A stretch of 64,000 nucleotides of DNA from NCBI RefSeq assembly GCF_000026105.1, contig NC_008027.1, positions 4,298,501 through 4,362,500 on the forward strand, read 5' to 3'. Shown one piece after another: positions 37,957-45,876 of this stretch. How positions within the stretch are numbered: the stretch's first letter is position 1; every line of letters starts with the position of its first letter. Source of the stretch: Pseudomonas entomophila L48 (GTDB lineage: Bacteria; Pseudomonadota; Gammaproteobacteria; Pseudomonadales; Pseudomonadaceae). Below the pieces are notes generated by a model. It was not told the DNA's origin and ran no database searches. It saw only the letters and a program-made list of their open reading frames with translations. A program made the translations under genes and the position numbers.

Positions 37957-38415
37957 ATGGACAGTTTCGACCAGAACATCCTCACCCTGCTGCAGCGCGA
38001 CGCCTCGATTTCACTCAAGGACCTGGCCGAGGCGGTCAACCTGTCGACCACCCCCTGCTGGAAGCGGGTCAAACGCCTGGAGGAAGAAGGCTACATCCGT
38101 GGCCGTGTCGCGCTGCTCGACCCTGAGCGCCTGGGGCTGGGCCTGACCGTGTTCGTCCAGCTCAAGACCCAGCGCCACGACAGTGCCTGGCTGGCGCAGT
38201 TCGCCGCGACGGTGACGGCGTTCGAGGAAGTGATGGAGGTGTACCGGATGTCTGGCGACTGGGACTACATGTTGCGGGTGGTGGTGGGCGACATCGCGGC
38301 GTACGACCGTTTCTACAAGAAGCTGATCACCAGTACCGACGGGCTGTCGAACATCACCTCGAGCTTTGCCATGGAGCAGATGAAGTACACAACGGCGTAT
38401 CCGGTGTATCGCTGA
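37957..38415 (+). CDS. Lrp/AsnC-family regulator
   Basis: 152 residues: N-terminal HTH (DQNILTLLQRDASISLKDLAEAVNLSTTPCWKRVKRLEEEGYI) then an RAM ligand-binding domain (TVFVQLKTQRHDSAWLAQF, VYRMSGDWDYMLRVVVGD). It likely controls the divergent trans-sulfuration enzyme in response to an amino acid such as methionine or leucine. Confidence 0.92.
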   Translation: MDSFDQNILTLLQRDASISLKDLAEAVNLSTTPCWKRVKRLEEEGYIRGRVALLDPERLGLGLTVFVQLKTQRHDSAWLAQFAATVTAFEEVMEVYRMSGDWDYMLRVVVGDIAAYDRFYKKLITSTDGLSNITSSFAMEQMKYTTAYPVYR

Positions 38416-38444
38416 TTCTGGTGATCGAATCATTCGCGCTAACT

Positions 38445-38530
38445 TGTAGGAGCGGCTTCAGCCGCGATCACCCGCAAAGCGGGTGGCAGATACCGCGGTG
38501 CCTGCATCGCGGCTAAAGCCGCTCCTACAG
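38445..38530. repeat. 85-base composite palindromic element, copy 2
   Basis: Same structure and orientation as the element at 9152: outer TGTAGGAGCGGCTTCAGCCG arms, inner CACCCGC/GCGGGTG stem. Lies at the 3' end of the molybdoenzyme gene. Confidence 0.85.
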
Positions 38531-38539
38531 AAACGGCGT

Positions 38540-40867
38540 TCAATCCGTGGATGATGCCTGGATCAGGTTGCCGGCCTTGGCCTTTTCCAGCTTGATCGCG
38601 ACGAACTTTGAGGTCGGCGTGTAGGTGCCCTCGCCATAGCTCTCCAGCGGCACCAGCGGATTGGTTTCCGGGTAGTAGGCCGCCGCCTGGCCTTCAGGCA
38701 CGTCATAGGCCACCAGGCGGAACCCCGACACCCGCCGCTCGCGGCCATCCTCCCACAGTGACACCAGGTCCACCTGCTCGCCCGGTTCGAAGCCCAGCCG
38801 GCGAATATCCGCCTCGTTGACGAACACCACCTCGCGCAGGCCGAACACGCCGCGATAGCGGTCATCCAGCCCGTACAACGTGGTGTTGTACTGGTCGTGG
38901 GAACGCAGGGTCTGCAGGATCAGGTCGGGCTTGTCGCCACGGGCCAGCACCTGCGCGTTGACCAGTTGCTCCGGCAACGGGCTGGGCGTGAAACGTGCCT
39001 TGCCGGTGGCGGTGCGGAAGTTGCGGTCGGCGGCGTTGTTGCCCAGGTGGAAGCCGCCGGGATGTTGCAGCCGCTCGTTGAATTCGCTGAAGCCAGGAAT
39101 GACGTCGGCGATCATGCTGCGGATGCGACCGTAGTCGGCAATGGCGTATTCCCAGTCGATCGGCTTGTTGCCCAAGGTGGCCTTGGCCATGCCCGCGACG
39201 ATCGCCGGCTCCGAACGCAGGTGGGGCGAGCGCGGTTTCAACTGGCCGTGGGAGATGTGCACCATGCTGAAGGTGTCCTCCACCGTCACGCCTTGCGGGC
39301 CTTCGCCCTGGATATCGATCTCGGTGCGCCCCAGGCATGGCAGGATCAGTGCATCTCGCCCGGTAACCAGGTGCGAACGGTTGAGCTTGGTGGAAATCTG
39401 CACGGTCAGCTCGCAGTTGCGCAGCGCCGCGTGGGTGCGCGGGGTGTCCGGCGTGGCCTGGGCGAAGTTGCCACCCAGCCCGATGAACACCTTGGCCCGC
39501 CCCTCCTCCATGGCCTTGATCGCCAGCACCGCGTTGTGCCCGTGCTCGCGCGGCACCTTGAACTGGAAGCGCTTTTCGATGGCGTCGAGCAGTTGAGCCT
39601 TGGGCTTCTCGTCGATGCCCATGGTCCGGTCGCCCTGCACGTTGCTATGGCCACGTACCGGCGACAGCCCCGCGCCCGGCTTGCCGACATTGCCGCGCAG
39701 CAGCTGCAGGTTGACGATTTCCTGCACGGTCGGCACCGAGTGGCGGTGCTGGGTGACGCCCATGGCCCAGCACATGATCACCCGCTCGGCCTTGCGGTAC
39801 ATGCACGCGGCCAGCTCGATCTCGGCCTTGCTCAGGCCGGACTGCTCGACGATGTGTTCCCAGGGCGTGGCGTCGACCACGGCCAGGTAGGCCTCGACAC
39901 CGCTGGTGTGCTCGGCGATGAAGGCGTGGTCGAACACGGGCGGCTCATCGTTCAACTGCGCCTCGCGCTCCCACTGCAGGAGGTACTTGGCGATCCCGCG
40001 CATGGCCGCCATGTCACCGCCCAGGGCCGGGCGGAAGTAGGCGGTGTTGGTCGGCTCGGAGCCGTTGCTGAGCATCTCGAACGGGTGCTGCGGGTGCTGG
40101 AAACGCTCCAGGCCACGCTCCTTCAGCGGGTTGAAGCACACCACCTGGGCACCGCGCTTGACCGCCTCGCGCAGCGGCTCGAGCATGCGTGGGTGGTTGG
40201 TGCCGGGGTTCTGGCCGATGACGAAGATCGCGTCGGCCAGTTCCAGGTCGTGGAACACCACGGTGCCCTTGCCCACGCCCAGGGTTTCGGCCATGCCCAC
40301 GCCACTGGCCTCGTGGCACATGTTCGAACAATCGGGGAAGTTGTTGGTGCCGTAGGCGCGCACGAACAGCTGGTAGAGGAACGCCGCCTCGTTGCTGGCC
40401 CTGCCGGAGGTGTAGAACTCGGCCTGGTCGGGCGACTCGAGGCCGTTCAAGTGTTTGGCGACCAGGGCGAAAGCCTCGTCCCAGCTGGTCTCGATATAGT
40501 GGTCGGTGGCCGCATCGTAGCGCATCGGGTGGGTCAGGCGGCCCTGGTACTCGAGCCAGTAATCGGTCTGCTCGAGCAGGGCGCTGACGCTGTACTTGGC
40601 GAAGAACGCCGGGTCCACCGAGCGCCCGGTGGCTTCCCAGTTGACCGCCTTGGCGCCGTTCTCGCAGAACTTGACCATGTCGCTTTCCGGCGACTCGCCC
40701 CAGGCGCAGCCGGGGCAGTCGAAGCCGCCGTTCTGGTTGGTCTTGAGCATGGCCCGCAGGTTCTTGAAGGCGTTCTCGCTGCCCAGCCAGCTCTTGGTCA
40801 CGCTCTTGAGCGCGCCCCAGCCGGCGGCCGGCCCCTTGTAGTCCCTGATGTGTTCGTCCTGGCTCAT
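38540..40867 (-). CDS. YdeP/FdhF-type molybdopterin oxidoreductase
   Basis: 775 residues of the FdhF/YdeP family (formate-dehydrogenase-alpha-like, bis-MGD). The N-terminal segment has CPGCAWGE, a single CxxC rather than a full 4Fe-4S ligand set; the molybdenum-proximal region reads NFPDCSNMCHEASGVGM. GQNPGTNHPRML, MCWAMGVTQHRHSV and RGNVGKPGAGL are MGD-binding segments. YdeP is linked to acid resistance in E. coli; the substrate is unknown. Divergent from moaA, and the shared gap contains LysR-type boxes, so enzyme and cofactor synthesis may be co-controlled. Confidence 0.92.
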   Translation of the reverse strand: MSQDEHIRDYKGPAAGWGALKSVTKSWLGSENAFKNLRAMLKTNQNGGFDCPGCAWGESPESDMVKFCENGAKAVNWEATGRSVDPAFFAKYSVSALLEQTDYWLEYQGRLTHPMRYDAATDHYIETSWDEAFALVAKHLNGLESPDQAEFYTSGRASNEAAFLYQLFVRAYGTNNFPDCSNMCHEASGVGMAETLGVGKGTVVFHDLELADAIFVIGQNPGTNHPRMLEPLREAVKRGAQVVCFNPLKERGLERFQHPQHPFEMLSNGSEPTNTAYFRPALGGDMAAMRGIAKYLLQWEREAQLNDEPPVFDHAFIAEHTSGVEAYLAVVDATPWEHIVEQSGLSKAEIELAACMYRKAERVIMCWAMGVTQHRHSVPTVQEIVNLQLLRGNVGKPGAGLSPVRGHSNVQGDRTMGIDEKPKAQLLDAIEKRFQFKVPREHGHNAVLAIKAMEEGRAKVFIGLGGNFAQATPDTPRTHAALRNCELTVQISTKLNRSHLVTGRDALILPCLGRTEIDIQGEGPQGVTVEDTFSMVHISHGQLKPRSPHLRSEPAIVAGMAKATLGNKPIDWEYAIADYGRIRSMIADVIPGFSEFNERLQHPGGFHLGNNAADRNFRTATGKARFTPSPLPEQLVNAQVLARGDKPDLILQTLRSHDQYNTTLYGLDDRYRGVFGLREVVFVNEADIRRLGFEPGEQVDLVSLWEDGRERRVSGFRLVAYDVPEGQAAAYYPETNPLVPLESYGEGTYTPTSKFVAIKLEKAKAGNLIQASSTD

Positions 40868-40945
40868 GTTCTGTGTGTTCCGCGCGGTGTTTTTTCCAGC
40901 CTAAGAACCCACCTCGGGTGCGTCCAATCGAAATAAGTGAAGGCG

Positions 40946-40964
40946 TGATAAACCGTCTCGATCA
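40946..40964. promoter_or_regulatory. LysR-type box A (TGAT-N11-ATCA)
   Basis: TGAT 40946-40949 and ATCA 40961-40964, separated by eleven bases: a perfect LTTR box between the molybdoenzyme gene and moaA. Its flanks (CGTGATA, GATCATG) match the boxes at 43741-43783. Confidence 0.6.
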
Positions 40965-41000
40965 TGGCGCCGAAGCCACGGCCTGCAGGGCCTGGGGCCG

Positions 41001-41019
41001 TGATAGAGGAGACTGATCG
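41001..41019. promoter_or_regulatory. LysR-type box B (TGAT-N11-ATCG)
   Basis: TGAT 41001-41004 and ATCG 41016-41019, one mismatch from the box consensus, with the same CGTGATA left flank. It starts 55 bases downstream of box A. Confidence 0.5.
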
Positions 41020-41122
41020 AATGGTCGGGGAAAGCAATTTGACGCCAGGGGACGCAAGTAATAGCTTGAACCTTGTCTGCGGCTTTTCGCCGCCCCAACT
41101 CCCTTCACAGCCGAGCGCGAAC

Positions 41123-42127
41123 GTGGAAAAGAACCCCCAGGCCCTGGTCGACGGATTCAACCGCAAAGTCGATTACCTGCGGATGTCGGTTACCGACCGC
41201 TGCGACTTCCGCTGCGTCTATTGCATGGCCGAGGACATGCAGTTCCTGCCGCGCCAGCAGATCCTTTCGCTCGAGGAGCTGTACCAGGTCGCCGAACGTT
41301 TCGTCGCCCTGGGCACCCGCAAGATCCGCCTGACCGGTGGCGAACCGCTGGTGCGTCAGGGCATCGTCGAACTGTGCGGGCGCATCGCCGCCCTGCCCGG
41401 CCTGCGCGAACTGTGCCTGACCAGCAACGGCTCGCAGCTCGGCCGCCTGGCCCAGCCCCTGTTCGATGCCGGCGTCTCGCGCCTGAACATCAGCCTCGAC
41501 AGCCTCGACCCGGAACGCTTCCGTGCCCTCACCCGCACCGGCGACCTCAAGCAGGTGATCGCCGGTATCGACGCCGCCCGTGCCGCCGGTTTCCGCCGCA
41601 CCAAACTCAACGCGGTGGTGCTCAAGGGTCGCAACGACGACGAGATCGTCGACCTGGTGCGTTTCGCCATCGACCGCGAGCTGGACATCTCGTTCATCGA
41701 GGAAATGCCGCTGGGGGTGATCAGCGAGCATGAGCGTGGAGAATCCTTCTGCTCCAGCGATGATGTGCGCAATCGCCTGGCCGAGCACTTCACCCTGGTC
41801 GAATCGGCCGAATCCTCCCAGGGCCCGGCCCGTTACTGGCGCCTGGCCGAAGCGCCCAGTACCCGGGTCGGCTTCATTTCGCCCCACAGCCACAACTTCT
41901 GCGCCACCTGCAACCGCGTGCGCCTGACGGTCGAAGGCCGCCTGCTGCTGTGCCTGGGTAACGAGCATTCCGTGGACTTGAAGCAGGTCCTGCGCCAGCA
42001 CCCTGGCGACAGCGCACGCCTGGAAAAGGCCATCCGCGACGCCATGCAGCTCAAGCCCTACCGCCACCATTTCGAGGTGGGCGGCGAGGTGCAGATCCTG
42101 CGTTTCATGAACATGACCGGCGGCTGA
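41123..42127 (+). CDS. moaA: GTP 3',8-cyclase, molybdenum cofactor step 1
   Basis: 334 residues. The radical SAM cluster is CDFRCVYC (Cys-x3-Cys-x2-Cys, about residues 25-32). LTGGEPL and [11 protein letters not shown] are SAM-contact strands. The C-terminal 4Fe-4S ligands lie in [20 protein letters not shown]. It converts GTP to 3',8-cyclo-H2GTP. The start is taken at GTG 41123, which gives the usual [20 protein letters not shown] opening; the ribosome site is weak, and earlier in-frame starts read into the operator region. Confidence 0.93.
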   Translation: MEKNPQALVDGFNRKVDYLRMSVTDRCDFRCVYCMAEDMQFLPRQQILSLEELYQVAERFVALGTRKIRLTGGEPLVRQGIVELCGRIAALPGLRELCLTSNGSQLGRLAQPLFDAGVSRLNISLDSLDPERFRALTRTGDLKQVIAGIDAARAAGFRRTKLNAVVLKGRNDDEIVDLVRFAIDRELDISFIEEMPLGVISEHERGESFCSSDDVRNRLAEHFTLVESAESSQGPARYWRLAEAPSTRVGFISPHSHNFCATCNRVRLTVEGRLLLCLGNEHSVDLKQVLRQHPGDSARLEKAIRDAMQLKPYRHHFEVGGEVQILRFMNMTGG

Positions 42128-42148
42128 CCGGCCGCCTCTGGAACCGCC

Positions 42149-43048
42149 TTGATCGTCCACCCACGCCCCGACATGCTGCGCGTGCTGTTCACCCTCAAGG
42201 GCTCGATCGTCCAGCGCATCGCCCTGCGCTGCCTGGCAGTGACCCTGCTGGCGGCGCTGATCGTGCTTATCGAACGCCACTACCCGGCGCTGTTCTATCC
42301 GGTCAGTGCCACGCCCTTCACCTTGCTCGGCCTGTCGCTGTCGATCTTCATGAGCTTTCGCAACAACGCCTGCTACGACCGCTGGTGGGAAGGGCGCAAG
42401 GCCTGGGGCAAGATGATCATCGAAGTGCGGTCATTCGTGCGCGAAAGCGTGGTGATCGAGGATGAACAACTTCGCACCCGGATGTTGCGCAGCCTGTGCG
42501 GCTTCGCCCATGCCCTCAACGCCCGGTTGCGCAACGAAGAAGAATTGCCCCTGGCCCGCACCTGGCTGGCCGAGGACGCGCAGGTCACGGCACACAATGT
42601 CTGTGATGGCATCCTGCGCGATATCGGCAGGCAGTGTTCACAACTCGCCAAGGACGGTGCAATCAGCGAGTTCCGCTACACCATGCTGGAGCAGCGCCTG
42701 AACGGCTTGTCCGAGGTGCAGGCCACTTGCGAGCGGATCAAGGGTACTCCGCTGCCGTTCCCCTACACCCTGCTGTTGCACCGCACCATCTATATCTTTT
42801 GCCTGCTGCTGCCATTTGCCCTGGCCGAGCCGTTGGGCTGGCTGGCACCACTGTTCACCACCATCGTCAGCTACACGTTCTTCGGCCTGGATGCGATCGG
42901 CAACGAGCTGGAAGACCCCTTCGGACGCGACGAGAACGACCTGCCGACCGACGCCATGGTGCGCACCATCGAGCGCGATGTGCTGGCAGCGCTGGGGCAT
43001 GAGCCGCTGCCGCCGGCGCTGGTGCCGGTGGATCATGTGCTGAGTTGA
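42149..43048 (+). CDS. Bestrophin family ion-channel-like protein
   Basis: 299 residues with the bestrophin/UPF0187 signature: FTLLGLSLSIFMSFRNNACYDRWWEGRKAWG and, near the end, LDAIGNELEDPFGRDENDLPTD. Four membrane segments. Bacterial members form pentameric ion channels. The TTG start (42149) fits family N termini; the ATG at 42173 is the alternative. It begins 21 bases after moaA and probably shares its transcript. Confidence 0.88.
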   Translation: MIVHPRPDMLRVLFTLKGSIVQRIALRCLAVTLLAALIVLIERHYPALFYPVSATPFTLLGLSLSIFMSFRNNACYDRWWEGRKAWGKMIIEVRSFVRESVVIEDEQLRTRMLRSLCGFAHALNARLRNEEELPLARTWLAEDAQVTAHNVCDGILRDIGRQCSQLAKDGAISEFRYTMLEQRLNGLSEVQATCERIKGTPLPFPYTLLLHRTIYIFCLLLPFALAEPLGWLAPLFTTIVSYTFFGLDAIGNELEDPFGRDENDLPTDAMVRTIERDVLAALGHEPLPPALVPVDHVLS

Positions 43049-43054
43049 TGCAGC

Positions 43055-43111
43055 CATTCGCCGGCAAGCCGGCTCCTACAGGTCATGTGTAGGAGCCGGC
43101 TTGCCGGCGAA
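43055..43111. repeat. REP pair (inverted)
   Basis: ATTCGCCGGCAAGCCGGCTC faces GTAGGAGCCGGCTTGCCGGC. Confidence 0.85.
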
Positions 43112-43123
43112 CCACGCTCACGG

Positions 43124-43663
43124 TCAGCCGCGGCTCTCGCAGGCCGCGATCGGCTTCAGATGCGCCACGAAGTTGCACGGCCGATGCCGCGCATCCAGCT
43201 GCTCGGCCAGAATCCCCTCCCAGGCCGTCCGACAAGCCCCGGTCGAACCCGGCAGGCAGCACACCAGAGTACCGTTGGCCAATCCGGCCAACGCCCGGCT
43301 CTGCACGGTCGAAGTGCCGATATCGAGGATCGACAGCGCGCGGAACAATTCGCCAAACCCATCGATACGCTTGTCCAGCAGGCAATCCACCGCCTCGGGC
43401 GTGCTATCGCGACCGGTAAAGCCGGTGCCGCCGGTGATCAGCACCACCTGCACCTGCTCGTCGGCGATCCAGGTGGCGACCTGGGCGCGGATCTTGTACA
43501 GGTCATCCTTGAGCAGCACCCGGTCTACCAGGCGGTGGCCAATTTGCACCGAGCGCGTGGCCAACAGCTCGCCGGAGGTGTCGTTATCGAAAGTACGGGT
43601 ATCGCTGACCGTCAGCACGGCAATGTTGAGCGGCACGAACACCGCGTCCGGTTTCACACTCAT
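43124..43663 (-). CDS. moaB: MoaB/MogA family molybdenum cofactor protein
   Basis: 179 residues with the MoCF fold: IAVLTVSDTRTFDNDTSG (start of the domain), VVLITGGTGFTGRDSTPEAV (MPT-binding loop) and GTLVCCLPGSTGACRTAW. It would adenylylate molybdopterin or act as a MogA-like partner. GGAG eight bases before the ATG decides the start over an in-frame upstream one. Divergent from a LysR regulator, with two LysR-type boxes in the gap. Confidence 0.92.
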   Translation of the reverse strand: MSVKPDAVFVPLNIAVLTVSDTRTFDNDTSGELLATRSVQIGHRLVDRVLLKDDLYKIRAQVATWIADEQVQVVLITGGTGFTGRDSTPEAVDCLLDKRIDGFGELFRALSILDIGTSTVQSRALAGLANGTLVCCLPGSTGACRTAWEGILAEQLDARHRPCNFVAHLKPIAACESRG

Positions 43664-43740
43664 GGGGTCTGCTCCAGGCTTGTCATCGCGCCACGTTAGA
43701 ACCAAGCCCCGGCAGCGTCCAATCGATAAGGCGTACTGCA

Positions 43741-43759
43741 TGATCAAGAGTGTCTATCA
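43741..43759. promoter_or_regulatory. LysR-type box C (TGAT-N11-ATCA)
   Basis: A perfect TGAT-N11-ATCA in the moaB/LysR gap: TGAT 43741-43744, ATCA 43756-43759. Confidence 0.6.
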
Positions 43760-43764
43760 CGGCG

Positions 43765-43783
43765 TGATCAACACCCTCTATCA
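43765..43783. promoter_or_regulatory. LysR-type box D (TGAT-N11-ATCA)
   Basis: A second perfect copy, TGAT 43765-43768 and ATCA 43780-43783, starting 24 bases after box C. Tandem boxes like this suit tetramer binding by the LysR protein encoded 85 bases further on. Confidence 0.6.
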
Positions 43784-43867
43784 AGCGGTCACCATTAAAG
43801 ATTGGCCAGCCCGCGCGGAGTTGGTTAAGGTCGCGGGACCCGCCCACCCCGCTCGCCAGGCCGCCCC

Positions 43868-44755
43868 ATGGACATCAAGCAGCTCAAGTTCCTCATCGCC
43901 CTCGACCAGACCCGCCACTTCGGCCAGGCCGCAGCGTTGTGCCACATCACCCAGCCGACGCTGTCCATGCGCCTGCGCAATCTCGAAGACGAGCTCGACC
44001 TGGTGCTGGTCAAGCGCGGCCAGCGCTTCGAGGGTTTCACCGAAGCCGGCGAACGCATCCTGGCCTGGGCCCGTACCCTGCTCGCTGCCCATGACGGGCT
44101 GCAGGCCGAGGCCGCCAGTTGCCGTGGCCAGGTGGTCGGTAGCCTGCGCCTGGGCACCGTGCCGCTGGCCAGCTTCAACCCCATGCAACTGCTGATGCCC
44201 TTGCGCGCGAAATACCCCGAGCTGAACTTCCAGTTGTCGTCGCTGAGCTCGGAACAGATCATCGACGGCCTGAGCCGCAACCAGCTCGACCTGGGCATCT
44301 GCTACCTCGACCAGGTCAATGCCAGCTTCTTCGACGTGATCGAGTTGAGCACCACCACCATGGGTCTGCTGCACGACACCCGGCACTTCGGTTTCGATAC
44401 CGACACACTGCGCTGGGATGAACTCGGCGAGATCCCTCTGGGCTTGCTGAGCAAGGGCATGCACTACCGCCAGTCCCTGGACTTGAGTTTCCGCAGCCGC
44501 GGCCTGGAGCCCAACGCGGTGCTGGAAAGCGACTCGACCTTCCAGCTGATCCAGGCCATCAACGCTGGCGTGTGCTGTGCGGTCATGCCCCTGGATTGCG
44601 GGCTGGAGGAACTCAGCGAGCACATGCGCATCATCCCCGTGGCCGACGCCAGCATCCACAGCCCGGTCGGCCTGTTGCTGCGTCGCAGCGAACCTCGGTC
44701 GGCGATTGCCGAGCAGTGCTTCGACGAAGCTCGCGCACTCTTTCAGATTTCCTGA
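43868..44755 (+). CDS. LysR-family regulator, likely controls molybdenum-related genes
   Basis: 295 residues: HTH (KFLIALDQTRHFGQAAALCHITQPTLSMRLRNLEDEL) and an effector domain from about residue 90 (VGSLRLGTVPLASFNPMQLL). Two perfect TGAT-N11-ATCA boxes lie in its own promoter gap, and two more in the fdhF-like/moaA gap 2.7 kb away. It is therefore the natural candidate to bind all four and to autoregulate. The 3' end overlaps the convergent AraC gene by 13 bases. Confidence 0.88.
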   Translation: MDIKQLKFLIALDQTRHFGQAAALCHITQPTLSMRLRNLEDELDLVLVKRGQRFEGFTEAGERILAWARTLLAAHDGLQAEAASCRGQVVGSLRLGTVPLASFNPMQLLMPLRAKYPELNFQLSSLSSEQIIDGLSRNQLDLGICYLDQVNASFFDVIELSTTTMGLLHDTRHFGFDTDTLRWDELGEIPLGLLSKGMHYRQSLDLSFRSRGLEPNAVLESDSTFQLIQAINAGVCCAVMPLDCGLEELSEHMRIIPVADASIHSPVGLLLRRSEPRSAIAEQCFDEARALFQIS

Positions 44756-45525
44756 CCTGTCGTAGCCTGCCGGTATTGCCTGGGGGTGAAACCGGTCAGT
44801 TGCTTGAACTGCCGGCTGAACGCGCTGTGGTCGGTATAGCCGCAACGCAGCGCCACGTCGATGATCGGCAGGTCGCTGTGCAACAGTTGGTGGGCGTGTT
44901 CCAGGCGGGCCTTGTGGATCATCTGCCGGGGCGTGAGGTGGAATACCCGCTTGCAGTAACGCTCCAGCTGCGCCACCGAGATCCCGGCGAGACGCGTCAA
45001 CTCATTCATGCTGATCGGCTGGTGGAAGTGTGCACGGATATACGCATCCACGGCGGCCAGGCGCTGGTAGGCGGGGTGGGTGTCGGCGGCTGATTGCAGG
45101 TCGATGGAAATGCCCACCAAACCGATGATCCTGCCAGAAGGGTCATGCAATGGCCGTTTGTGGGTCAGGCACCAACCCGGCTCGCGACTGCCATACAAGT
45201 GCAGCTCCAGCTGATCCTCCAACACCAGCCCCTGCTCCAGCACCCGACGGTCCTGCTCGGTGTAGCCGGGCCCCAGCCGTGCCGGGAACACCTCGGCACT
45301 GGTCTTGCCCAGCAAGGGCTGCAACTGCTTGAGGCCACAGCGCTGGACCAGCGTGCGGTTGGCCAGCACATAGCGGGCCTGGTTGTCCTTGATGAAGATC
45401 GCCGCGTTGGCGATGACGTCGAGCATCGGCAACAGCCAGACCACACCGTTAAGCAAGGCCTCCAGGGATTCGGGGCGGTGCTGGTCGAGGGTCTGGTAAA
45501 GGGATATCAAGGGATTGTCGGGCAT
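44743..45525 (-). CDS. AraC-family regulator with PAS domain, hydroxyproline cluster
   Basis: 260 residues. Residues about 35-145 form a PAS domain (VIANAAIFIKDNQARYVLANRTLVQRCG, then PLHDPSGRIIGLVGISIDL). Residues 160-260 carry the double AraC HTH (MNELTRLAGISVAQLERYCKRVFHLTP and IIDVALRCGYTDHSAFSRQFKQLTGFTPRQYR). It lies divergent from the hydroxyproline permease and catabolic genes, so it probably activates them with hydroxyproline or a breakdown product as signal. AAGG precedes the ATG. Confidence 0.88.
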   Translation of the reverse strand: MPDNPLISLYQTLDQHRPESLEALLNGVVWLLPMLDVIANAAIFIKDNQARYVLANRTLVQRCGLKQLQPLLGKTSAEVFPARLGPGYTEQDRRVLEQGLVLEDQLELHLYGSREPGWCLTHKRPLHDPSGRIIGLVGISIDLQSAADTHPAYQRLAAVDAYIRAHFHQPISMNELTRLAGISVAQLERYCKRVFHLTPRQMIHKARLEHAHQLLHSDLPIIDVALRCGYTDHSAFSRQFKQLTGFTPRQYRQATTGQEI

Positions 45526-45876
45526 TCAGGCCTTACTCCGCAGATCAACGCACCCATTCGCCGGCAAGGCCGGCTCCTACAGGCATGGAGGACGATGCGT
45601 GACCTGTAGGAGCCGGCCTTGCCGGCGAATGGGCCAGGACTGACTGGCACAGCAGCAAGTGCTGCAGCCTATTCCCCCTCTCGGCATCCCTGCCAGCACT
45701 TTCGGCAACTATGCCGATTTCGTCATCTACCTTGGCGAAAACCATCAAGAACCCCGACCTCGATCGGTCCACTCTATGCCCCACGCAAGCCGCCCCACGA
45801 CCTACAAGAGCGCGGCCGACCAAGCCGCATCGTGACATCAGACCTGCCTATCCAAAACCTACAAAAAGGCGCAACC
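45526..45876. other. 351-base gap between AraC gene and permease
   Basis: It holds a REP pair (45552-45633) and, to its right, about 240 bases with no credible gene, presumably the promoter and AraC-binding region of the hydroxyproline operon. I could not pick out a convincing -35/-10 pair. Confidence 0.5.
45552..45633. repeat. REP pair (inverted)
   Basis: CCCATTCGCCGGCAAGGCCG and its reverse complement, with the core GCCGGCCTTGCCGGC. Confidence 0.85.

Noticed and set aside
40957..41020. Possible riboswitch-like structure before moaA (TCGATCA pairing with TGATCGA, plus CACGGCC/GGCCGTG)
   Set aside because: The outer pairing is made of half-sites of the two LysR-type boxes, so symmetry of DNA binding sites explains it. 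I could not match a molybdenum-cofactor riboswitch core by eye; a covariance-model search with the Moco RNA motif would settle it.
45640..45662. TGGCAC followed by a GC as a sigma-54 promoter before the hydroxyproline operon
   Set aside because: The spacing between the GG and GC pairs does not fit the -24/-12 rule.
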